Positions 36,310 through 46,246 of a stretch of 64,000 nt of DNA are shown piece after piece (the first letter of the stretch is position 1; each line of letters opens with the position of its first letter). The translations under genes were made by a program, and so were the position numbers. Under the pieces are notes generated by a model, which saw nothing but the letters and a program-made list of their open reading frames with translations, had not been told where the DNA came from and ran no database searches. Source of the stretch: Hydractinia symbiolongicarpus. Lineage: Eukaryota > Cnidaria > Hydrozoa > Anthoathecata > Hydractiniidae. The stretch spans positions 14,135,351 through 14,199,350 of the forward strand of contig NC_079877.1 of assembly GCF_029227915.1 (NCBI RefSeq), in the 5' to 3' direction.

Positions 36310-39300
36310 GTATACATTGCCGCTAGTATATTCAATTTAAAATGCGTGGGTTAACAGGGAAGTATCAGTTGGAGAACTGAATTTTAAGAACCAACTGATA
36401 ATTTCTTTTTTAACTCTAAATGAGCGATTTTTTACCATTTTCTTTTTCAAGCAGATGTATGCTTTGATACTAAGCCATCTATCATGCATGCTTTTACTAT
36501 TTATTACTCCCTTATCTATGAAGTATATCTACACAGTTCAAACATTAATATTTAAATTTAACTAAAATTAAGGATAAAAAACCTTTGGAACTAGATCCAT
36601 TCGTCAGGATTGTTATAAAAAACCGTTTTCCACTGGGAGTTACTTTCAGCAAAAAAACGAAAATACGTACTTTAATCCCATACACCCCATGTGTACTACA
36701 GTATGCATCTTTGCACGACTTATGCTTTAAAATTTAATATGTGACTGTGTTCTTTAGATAAAAAATTTGATATACCTCTCGATGAATTGAAATATCTAAT
36801 GGATACGTTAGAACCGGAGATACACATGATCATGTCGGGAAAGGTAAAAGTTGGAGGAACATTTAGAGTAGCATGCTATGTTGTGCATTTGTGTAATTTG
36901 TGTCATTATTTGAAATTTTTAGACTGCGACTGATAGATATACACTGTACATAAATGGTGGCGATGATAGACGTAAGCGTTATATATAAAATTTCATGATG
37001 AAAAGTTCATTCTCCAAGATCTTGTTGATAAACATTTCTTTAATGTTAGACATTTTCGTGTTTCTGTGTAACTGTTATCTGTTCAGTTTTGCAAACCTCT
37101 ATAAACCACACATCTATCGTTATACTGTTTTATGTCATGCTTTACTACATCATATAGTTTTTTATATGTTGATATAAGTCATATGAAGGCTAACTGAATC
37201 TTCTAGACTCTCTGGATACCAACAATGGTTTGAACTACTTCTCAGATGGGATGGTAGAATATGTTACTGGCAAATTAATCACTTGGTTTTCTAGCCCCAA
37301 GGTAGTTGTTTTGTATTCCTGGTTGCGCAGTTGTTTTTGTCTCGATCGCATTTGACAATCATACTAGTCTGCATTATCTATTTGAGACCGAAAGGTAGTT
37401 AAAAAATTCATGTGATGTGTAAAAAAAATACTTGTTTTAGTTCTTTGACGGTGTTATGAAAGTCTTGTTGCCAGACACCCTGGTTTTAGTGTTAAGCAAG
37501 ATTCAAAACATCAGTTTTAAAAAGGTAATCTGTGTTACGGTATTTATAAAGCTTACAATTAATAGTTACCTAGATAATTAATAATTTTGTTCGATGATTT
37601 TGTAGGCGTTGACCCTAACTTTAGATGAAGAAAGCTTCGCAAGTGCTTTATCTGTAGAAGAAAATGAAGATAATTCATCCCTTGGTAAGCAAACATAAGG
37701 CTATAAACATAATTATAAACAGGATTTTTTTACCAAATTTAAATTTCACATTATATTTACGTTCTGTTGTTAGTGTCACTTACTACAACTGAAAAACAGT
37801 CCATGTCAGAAACAACAAATGCAACACCGGTGGTGAGTACTTTTGTTGATTATGTGATTTTTTATAAGCATGCTCTTAAAAAAAATTGTTCAATAATGGT
37901 ATTTATTACTACAGCACTGCCCAAGCTCCCCAGACGTACTAATTGGAAAAGACGGGATTGACTTTGATTCCCCGATCGTTGTTAGTAAGGTACAATTCAT
38001 TTTAATATGCATCTTATCCCTTATACGCAAACTAAAATGCAAGAAAAAGTTTGTTGACGCAGGATTTTGAACACCGCTAACCAATGTTCTTTAGTTCCTT
38101 TTTTTTCATGTACCTTGAAATTGCGAGAAGAATTTTGTCATTTGGCACAGAAAGTAAATTTTTTATATTTTCAGAGTAAGTCAATAAATGAATATACCAC
38201 ACGAAAAGAAAGACAATGATCCCTTTACTTACATTTTTGGAACAATATCAATACTTTCTATTTTGTTGCAAATTTTGGGTGCACACTCCTGTCCTTTTTA
38301 AGTGTCATTGTGGTTATGCGAACTAATTTTATCATAGGGAATTGAGCCAAAGACAAATCGCATAAAATCAAAAGACGAAGAGAGAAAAAGGAAAAAAAGA
38401 AAAGCTGAGGAGGAGATTGAGGATCTAAGAAAACGGTTGCGTAGGGCTGAAAGGGCGGCAGAGAAGGAGTTTATGGACGTAAGCAGCGAAAAAGAAATTT
38501 GTCACGAGGAAGCAGAAGGTGAGGAAAGGGTGAAGAATGACCTTAAGTATAAGGAAAAGAAACTTAAGGAAAAAAGAAAAAGGGAAAGGTTGAGAAAAAA
38601 AGTTAGAGCAAATTTAGAATTGTACTTGCCTTCACACGATACCGTCAAGCCAAGTCATGTTAAGAAGAAGAGAAAGTTTGAAATGAAATGTATTGAGTGC
38701 GGTGAGGTCATGAAAAGCGATAGTTTGGCTGGTCATTTAGTTACTATACATAAGTATAGCAGTGACACAGCTCGCATGAAAGAAAGTGAACTCAGAGTAA
38801 TGTTTTTATGGGCCTCAAAAGAAAAGCATGGGAGTGAGAAGCCTTTGCCATGTGTGATCTGCAATAAATGGCATATGCTGCTAAGAAACCATTTAAGGTA
38901 TAAGCACAAGGATTTGCAGAATGAAGACATCAATAAAATTGTGGAAAGTGCAAGGAAAGAGTACTGGTGCACAGCTAAACTTGCTGAAACCGCGAAGAAA
39001 GGAGGAGTAAAACATTTAGAACCTGAAAATGATGAGATCAGCAAAAGAAGCAAAGACCGATTTCAGGCCAATTTATATAAAGGACCAGCTGCCTCTTATG
39101 CTCCGAAAAATTCTTTTATTTTGACAGAATTCGATAGGCAATTATGGAATTTAAAGGAAAAAGACTTTTTTAATTTTTATTATAAAGACCAAGCATTTCT
39201 GATGAAGGCCTTCGAAGAAGATTTAGTGGCAAATGGTAGTTCAGAACGGCAAGCAAAACAACATTGCCAATATGTTGAATACATATGGGATATAGTTGAC

Positions 39301-42300
39301 CCCAGTAGAACAATGTTCCCTCTTCATGCATTTTCTAACCCAATTTGTATTGAGGACAACTACCATCGATTGTCTCTGGAACTTGTTGGAAAAGGAGGGG
39401 TTGAGGCAAATACATTGCGCACTAGATTTTCTTCCTTGCGGCATTTTCTGAAGTTTCTGAGACGTCGTCATATCTATGCAGGCCTTACAAGAGAGCATTT
39501 TCGTCTTCTGGAGGAATCAATCGAAGACTGGAATATTAGATTACGCCTTCTTATAAAGCAAAGGAAGGTCAATCTGAGACGTTTGAAGACACGGCACTTG
39601 TTAACGGTTAGCACATGATAAAGTATGGACGCTCACCATTTACGCAAGATATTGTTGCGAAGCTCAACAATTATAGTACACGTGGCAAAAGCAAGTATAC
39701 CATTGGCTTTTGTTTGAAAGTACGTGACTACGTAATGACCAATATTTGTATTATGAATGGTTTAAGAGCCTCGAATCTCATAGAATTGCTAGTGAGTGAT
39801 GTGAAGGAGGCCAGTCGTCACGATGATTATCCTGGACACTGGGTAATCATCAACTCTAATTACAAGACGTCGACGATATATGGGGAGAAGGTTATTGCTA
39901 TACCAGATGCGATCTTTAATCATCTGAAAATATACATGGACCATTTACGTCCTTTGTTTGAAAATGCATCATCAAAATATCTATTTTTGCCGTCATCAAA
40001 TGAAGATAAAATGTCTCACGGTTTTGTTGGCAGTGCTTTAACAAGCAGCTTTAAAGATGCCGAAGTTTTTAGCGAGAAAGAATATCAACGAGTTTGTCCA
40101 ACCAGAATTCGATGTGCATGCGCAACGTTTGCATGTAACCTTGAAGGCATGGACATTGGATTCTTCGCTAAGAACTTCATGAAAAACAAAGAGGAAACAA
40201 CACAGAGGCATTACAATCTGCATTCAAATGTAAAGCATGCCTTGAGTCTTGCAATGATGGTCGGCGATGGGTTTCAAGTAGGAGGTGAACGTATCACCAT
40301 TAAACAAAGTGAAAGAGAAGATTTGACAAATCTACTCTTAAAAAAATCCCGACCTTCAGAACTGCCTTCAAAAGAAAAAGTGCTAGAGTGGATAAAGTTG
40401 AGAAACTCTGACTTGACAGCAATGGAAATGAACGCCATTGACCAGATATTGGAAGAGCTGTCCGACCCATCCACAATATCTGCAGAAAAAACAGCGAGTT
40501 CGTTCTATGGCGATGTAAGTGTTTGATCATTATAGGTTTAAGTAAAAAAAATTGGAAAATTTTGGATTATAATTTAAACTTATACTTTAGCAAACGGCTT
40601 TTTTTATTTTTGTTTTAGAATTGCATTGTTACTTGAAAAACTTACTGCTTTAATTATAGTGTCTTGAAAATGAAAATGATGGCAATGTTGAGGATGGCGG
40701 TGGAATTGGTGATGATGAAGTTAGAAAGGTAAGTGTGATCAACTTTCTTGGTTTGGTTGAGAATGGCAATCTTAAAGAAGTAAACAAACTGTAGCCTTCA
40801 AGATCTATTTACGCATACATCTTTGTTTATTAGATCGAAAATTTCTGTCCACCTACACCTAGTATAAAAAGCAGTAAATCTATATGTAGAGAAGTAAGTA
40901 TTATAGCTTTAATAATTCTTTAGTATTTATGTAAATTACTAGTGCTAAAACTAGTTTTGAAAGAGACAACTATTGCTCACTAGTTACGTTATGTTTAATA
41001 ATTTTTTACCGAAAAAAAAGGGAAGAAAAACAAGAAAATCTTTTTGTTTAAATTGCACTAAGACTACGTTTACATGTAGGCGGGATGAAATTTCATCCCG
41101 GGATGACTTTCGTCCCGGGATGAAACCTTTTTTGTTTACATCTCTATTTCATCCCGGGGCGAGTTTTGAATAATTTCATCCCGGGATGAAATTATTCAAA
41201 ACCATTGCGCATAAAGTTCAGAAATAAAGGTAGTTTCATCCCGGGATGAAATATTTTTTCTGTTTACATGGAGATTTGAGAATAGTTTCATCCCGGGTTG
41301 AAATTTCATCTCGGTCATTTCGACCGGGATGAACTCGCCCCGGTATGAGATTTCATCCCGCCTAAAACTTGTAAACAGTATAAAGACTTTGGCCAGAGAC
41401 AGGGATGACCTCATCCCGGGACGAGTTTTATCCCGGGATGAGATTTCCCATGTAAACACCCCCTAATTTAAGTCATTTCTAGTTCTTCCACGAAGATTTA
41501 TTTTCATGCAAACAAATTTTTGCAAAAATTAACTAACTTATGTAGCATTAATCCTTATTTACCTGTCCAAACAGCTGCATTATTTACTCAATATTTTACG
41601 TATACAAATTTTCTTTACTATTTCTGGAAAATATTGACCAAGACGTGTGAAAATTATGTCAAATTATTATCTAAATTTCTGAGTCAGTAGAAATTTCTAG
41701 TTAAAATAGTATAAAAACAAGAAAAATCGGCTTCTACAAAATTTCAAAAGTAATATTTTATATAGCGGACATTGAAAATGTGCTGAATTAGCCGAGTATA
41801 CCCACTGTATAAAGTATTTATTGTGATTTAGCAAGTTAAAGTTACTGAAAGTACAATGAAAACAAGGTCGACGATAAGTATGGAGAATACAGCTTCGGTA
41901 TGTGCTTTGCTTTGTAGAAATGCAATTTTTTTTAAATATAAACATTGGAATTATTATCTGGTTGTAATAAAGGGCGTTTGATGATATATGTCCTAATAAC
42001 AATTCATACCGACGTAAAATTTCCATTGTACATTTGATATGAAACATGCTTGCCCCCTTATTGTCCTGTCTTGCTAGCTTGCGAAAAAATGTTAAACTTA
42101 ATTCAATTTTCCCAGAACAAAAAGTAACGTGATCACCTCTAATCATTGTCTTGTTTCCTCCCTGAATAGAATAAGCAGGATCATGCCTGTTCCAGGCCTT
42201 TATTCAGTCTATTTCGTTTTGGTATTACATTAAGTAAAAGAAAGGATTTAGCAAATTTTATTCCTTATCTGCTGTTTACAGAATACTTTTGCTTCTAAAA

Positions 42301-45300
42301 ACCTTCATTTTAAGGGGTCGTGTATTTCAGGATTTTAGAAAGAAAGTTTTGTTTATGACATAAGAACTAATTTTAGTGAGTCTAATCATTAGGTTCTACA
42401 ACATTAAATTATTCCTTGAATATGGTGGTAGAAAAAAAGTTAGTTAAAATGCATCTTAGAGTTAATAGCTTATGTAAATTTAGTCCGGATTTATAAGTAT
42501 TGGAGAAGTTGATATGGAAGATGAACAGAAGCAAGCCAAAAGATTTGTAGAACTCGGCATTGACCAAGACGGATTTGAAAAAGTTTTTATTAACGACGAC
42601 ATTGGTATGATAGTTTAGCTTGTGTCAAAGATTAGTTTAATACAGTAGAATATTATTACACGTTACGATTATTATTTTTAGCTTTTTTTTTAACTTCATA
42701 CCAAGCCACTATGTGATAATTAATTTTTTTTAGGTTTTGGAATATTTTCAACCAAAAGTTTTAAGAAAGGGGAGTTCCTTCTTCAGTACAGAGGGCAGTT
42801 ACTCTCCAAAGACGAAGCTGAGAAGAACGAAAAGGGATACGAAGAGGATGGTTTCGGCTGTTTTCTCTACTTTTTTGATCATAAAAAGAACGAGAGAAAA
42901 GAAACACTATGGTAATCAATGATAGATTTAATTCGTTAAAGAAAAAACATTATATGCTGTACTATACAAAATATGCTACGCTTTACTATACATTATGTGC
43001 TTTACTTAATGCTTCTAATCAGATTTCTGTGAGACAAATTGAATTAAATGTTTTAAATTTTTACGGAAAACAAAACAAAAAAACAAACAGTATAAAAATG
43101 GCTAAGGTATAAAAACCTTTTTTTGTCCAAAACAAACAAACTGCCTCGGCATCTCAGGGATTTGAAACCAAATCGTTGCATTTGTCTCTTTGAAATATGT
43201 TATGTCTCTTTAATTTAGTGTTGACGCAACCAATACGGAATCTATTTGCAAATATGTCAATGATTCTGCGTTTCCGAACTGTGTTATGAATAAAGTCATC
43301 GTCAGAAGTTCGCCTTTTTTGTGTCTCTTTGCCGTCAAAGACATACCATCGGGTATAGAATTGCGGTATGACTATAAGGATAGAAAAAATCTCTGGTGGA
43401 GAAAAAAGGTAACTTTAATTTGATTTATAACATTGGTTAAAACTTCTTTCAAATGAAGGATATTTTTAATAAAGGATAAATACCGGTAATAGTAACGAAA
43501 CCTCCCGATATAAAGCTTAATAAGAACGATGTTGATCAAGCATCGAGCCTTGAAGAACACGCTTTGTGAATTAACTGTGGTTCTTCTTTAAAAAAAACAC
43601 TTAACTTTCGGCATAAATAATGTACATATTACAATATCTTCCTTAAAGCTTTGCGTAGCTTAATTATAAATGCCCAAAATAAAAACTTATATAACTAAAA
43701 TTCAAAAATAATTTCAACTGGCCAGCTGTTGCACTAAATATGCTTTAAGATACTTATCTTTTAAAATCTAACCTGCTTACTATGTAGATACTTGCAAAAC
43801 AAAACATATAAGAGATGTAGATAATTAATGCTCATTTGATTATGAAAGTCTTTATCTAATTTTCAGTCGTGTCTGCTACAATTTTTTTAAAGAATTTAAT
43901 TTTTTTTCAGGAGGAATGTAAATTTCCATTGAAAAAGACAGAGTTAGCTAATGCTCCATCCACGGTTCGTATTACTGATTTCAACAATTACTTAAATACT
44001 AGTCGGTGGCCCGTGGAAAAATCCACGGGTTCGCCCGTCCTTTTTATACCGCATTGCGTGCGTCTCGCTACTTGCGGTACCATTTTGCGTGACAGACAGA
44101 CAGACGTATACGGGTATTATAATATAGACTAGCCGTTAACCCGTGGAAACATCCACGGGGTCGCCCGTCCTTTATATATCGCATTTCGTGTTTCCGCCAC
44201 GGGACTCGCCTACCGCGGACAGACAGACTAAATACGGCTGTTATTAAAGAGATGTTAAATATCTTAATTCACCTACCTTCGTGTTGATGTACTATTTTGG
44301 AGCCCTCTATTTTACGCGAACTCTAGGCCAAGCCAAAATTTTAACGATAACAGAAATCTCAGGCCATTTTTCCATTGCAACCCAGACTTAGTTCAATGCA
44401 ATCGTGAACTGGTAAACAGCAATAAGCGCTCCTTAAAACTTTTCTATTTTGTACATTTTAAATTTCAGTGCATGCATGTGTGTTTTATAATATTTAATTG
44501 TTACTTGCTTAATTTTAAGGATGAGTCAAATGATGCGTACAATCCAGAGTCCCAAAATGTGAGCGAAGACCTTGACTCTGAGAACGACGAGGAGCTTGTT
44601 AAGGTGTTTTTCCCCGCACTTTTTTCTCTTCATTTTTTTCTTTTGTTTACAAAATTAAAATAGTTCGGTGGTAATTTGTAAACTTGGAGGCTGTGCATAT
44701 GGAGGCGAGTTATGGATCGCGCATATGCAGGTTCGGTTGACTTGGCTAACTCGGCATCTTGCTATTGTTCAGAAAACCTTATAAAAAACATGTGTTCAAA
44801 AGAGAAGCGAGTCAGCCCGTCTTTCCAAGAAATATTTTGAAAAATTTATAACCACCCTAAAATAATAATTAAAAACTAACTTGAAAAAAGTTTTTGTAGA
44901 AATTTATAGATTAAAACTGTCTAACTTTATTATAATATCCATAGCCGTTACGGAAACAAAAGAAGAGAGAACGCCTGGATGACGAAGATATGGCCAAACC
45001 TGACGATTTTGTTCCGTCCAGAAGATTTGGGAGAAAAACATACTTGGCCCTAACAAATATTTTTCGTGATATCGTCGTTCGTGCTGATTACGCAAACGAG
45101 TATAATATGAAGTCGTTCGCTATTTCAGAGCTACATGACAAATTGGCAGTATCTGACCATCCGTGGCTTGACAACATAAAGAAAATGAACGTCAATGATT
45201 TGAAGTACTGTGTGCATACGCTGCGCAATAAATTTAGAAGTGCAAACGCTAAAACGTTGAGAAAATGGGGAAAATGGTGCGAGGATGTTGAATCATTTTA

Positions 45301-45322
45301 TAGGCAACAACAAACCGTTTAA
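34885..45322 (+). CDS. Composite gene: FHA, coiled coil, C2H2 fingers, tyrosine recombinase and SET (20 exons)
   Basis: Exons read by eye: 34885-34988, 36016-36100, 36177-36309, 36758-36843, 36923-36971, 37207-37301, 37441-37524, 37606-37684, 37774-37832, 37915-37989, 38338-40514, 40660-40728, 40834-40893, 41832-41897, 42484-42604, 42734-42911, 43219-43408, 43911 to about 44000, 44520-44603, 44945-45322. Every join has GT-AG ends and consistent phase, except that exon 18 runs into a repeat and its donor is unclear. About 1,420 residues are implied. Exon 11 has one -1 frame change (39612-39618). Domains: FHA (1-107), basic coiled coil (284-380), two zinc fingers (401, 455), recombinase (about 640-935), SET (about 1110-1235), unknown C-terminal domain. 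An AG acceptor sits 14 nt before the ATG, so a 5' untranslated exon is likely. The gene lies in the large intron of gene B, same strand. It may be a mobile element with introns or a host gene that captured a recombinase. Confidence 0.8.
38338..40514 (+). CDS. Crypton-like tyrosine recombinase exon with coiled coil and two C2H2 fingers
   Basis: One 2,177-nt exon with phase-0 introns on both sides, far longer than its neighbours. It starts with a Lys/Glu-rich coiled coil. Two fingers follow: CIEC...H-x4-H (38689) and CVIC...H-x4-H (38851). An N-terminal core-binding block TRFSSLRHFLKFLRRR (39421) leads to the catalytic domain. There NGLRASNLIELLV carries the first Arg (39765), YKTS the Lys, PTRIRCACATFA the second Arg, and ETTQRHY the Tyr nucleophile (40212). 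The His of the usual H-x2-R box is Thr, and the residue usually His/Trp before the Tyr is Lys or Asn. The first frame stops at 39616-39618; the catalytic part continues from 39612 in the -1 frame. Such recombinases cut and rejoin DNA through a covalent phosphotyrosine. Related families: Crypton transposons and their domesticated host genes. Confidence 0.85.
40894..41831. other. Intron of the composite gene
   Basis: Intron between the exons ending 40893 (donor GTAAGT) and starting 41832. It contains the palindrome-rich repeat at 41062-41466. The minus-strand open frame at 41196-41459 is only that repeat and is not a gene. Confidence 0.6.
41062..41466. mobile_element. MITE-like element built of CATCCCGGGATG palindromes
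   Basis: At least five good copies and several diverged copies of TTTCATCCCGGGATGAAA occur within 400 bp. The ends are loosely inverted: GTTTACATGTAGGCGGGATG at the left and CATGTAAACACCCCC at the right. CTAA follows the right end and also precedes the left end, a possible target-site duplication of TAA/CTAA as in Harbinger-type MITEs. It lies in an intron and would fold into strong hairpins. Confidence 0.7.
42484..43408 (+). CDS. SET methyltransferase exons (exons 15-17 of the composite gene)
   Basis: Three exons join in phase to a SET domain of the KMT5A (SETD8) type. Blocks are GFGIFSTKSFKKGEFLLQYR, then LYFFDHKKNE, CVDATNTESICKYVND, PNCVMNK, LFAVKDIPSGIELRYDYKDR. SET enzymes transfer a methyl group from S-adenosylmethionine to lysine; KMT5A acts on histone H4 Lys20. 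The catalytic Tyr of the final ELRYDY block is kept. The central NHS motif reads NDS, so the His that contacts the cofactor is replaced by Asp, which may lower activity. There is no post-SET cysteine cluster, as in KMT5A. The Cys of CVDAT is split by the intron between 42911 and 43219, which confirms that join. Confidence 0.85.
44001..44134 (+). mobile_element. Short CTAGT-end element with (ACAG)n core
   Basis: Begins ACTAGTCGGTGGCCCGTGG, has a CCCGTGGAAAAATCCACGGG hairpin, then TTTTTATACCGCATTGCGTG, three ACAG units and ACGTATACGGGTATTATAA, ending ATATAGACTAG. It is a short version of the element at 59292-60174. The short inverted ends, hairpin and tetranucleotide core recall Pearl/CvA or DINE-type non-autonomous Helentrons. 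It interrupts the splice donor region of exon 18 of the composite gene. Confidence 0.7.
44131..44256 (+). mobile_element. Second CTAGT-end element, abutting the first
   Basis: Starts CTAGCCGTTAACCCGTGG with an ATCCACGGGG hairpin, then CGCCCGTCCTTTATATATCG and a different body (GGACTCGCCTACCGCGG), two ACAG units, and ends near TACGGCTGTTATTAAAGAGA. This body matches the variant at 63410-63590. Head-to-tail contact of two members suggests insertion at the end of a resident copy. Confidence 0.6.
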
Positions 45323-46180
45323 AGGTGTATACCAATGATCTTTCGTGAAGACAATTTTTTTACGGTACCTTCCTGTTATTTTAATATTTATTTCTAGTTG
45401 TTACTTTAACGTGAGTAATTTTAAAGATAGGTTCTAGTTCTTCCTTTATTTTGCAAAGGATTTGGTGCGCAGAACGATTTGCGAAAGATAGATCTTGCAA
45501 AGTTTGATGAAATTTGAAACTTGAGTGACTCGATAAAATAGCTAATGTTTGCAAAAAAAATTGACATCATGGAAATGCGTTAGAATCCATATACACAAAA
45601 ACCCCGGAATAATCATCATAATCAGTGCTTCTTGTTTATAGATGGGGCGGCTTACGAAAATTTGAGGAATTTACATGGCACATATTCAAAAGCGTTGGGT
45701 GCTAATTCGAATCACTAGAGCCGGCCTCCTCTTACAACCGCAATCACGGCGATCTATTGTTTTTATTTAGCAAAAAGCGAAAGCCAGCGCGCATATTTTG
45801 TACGTCTGGAAGTGAAAGTTGTTTCAACTCTTGCGTCGAGACGCTGTCGTGACACCAATCAAAATAAACAAAAATTCCCTAAATCTTAATTTAACATTGA
45901 TCGCTGTGATCGCGCGTGTAAGTGGGGGCCGGCCTTTACTTTATTTGACGGCTGATGTTATTTTAGTGGTGTTGAATTTTCCATTTAACAGTTAATGGAT
46001 AAATCAAAGTATTCTAGAAAAATGCCTTTTCTTTTTCTTCGTTGCGAGGATTATCAGAACACGTTTTAATGTCGACTTATGTCGTTGATGGCTTAATGTT
46101 TTTTCTGCAGCGGTAAAATTACAAGCGCTCACCAAAAAAGAGAATTACTTTGCAAAAAACGTGCATGTGTGTGTGTGGCC
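45323..46180. other. Downstream of the composite gene, no gene seen
   Basis: No open frame of note and no clear AATAAA close to the stop at 45322. GGGGCCGGCC-type G+C-rich stretches near 45725 and 45928 stand out from the A+T-rich background but form no recognisable element. Confidence 0.45.
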
Positions 46181-46185
46181 ATTTA

Positions 46186-46246
46186 CAGTAAGATTTGGCC
46201 ATTTACAGTGAGATTTGGCCATTTGTAGTGAGATTTGGCCATTTGC
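46186..46246. repeat. Three-copy 21-bp minisatellite
   Basis: GTGAGATTTGGCCATTT recurs three times with 20-21 bp spacing, preceded by one more GGCCATTTACAG. It sits at the 5' edge of the reverse transcriptase element. Confidence 0.7.

Noticed and set aside
38733-39053. Minus-strand open frames opposite the recombinase (also 39241-39498, 40038-40223, 40274-40530)
   Set aside because: They are shadows of the plus-strand coding exon.
41196-41459. Minus-strand open frame of 87 codons
   Set aside because: It lies fully in the palindrome-rich MITE inside an intron.
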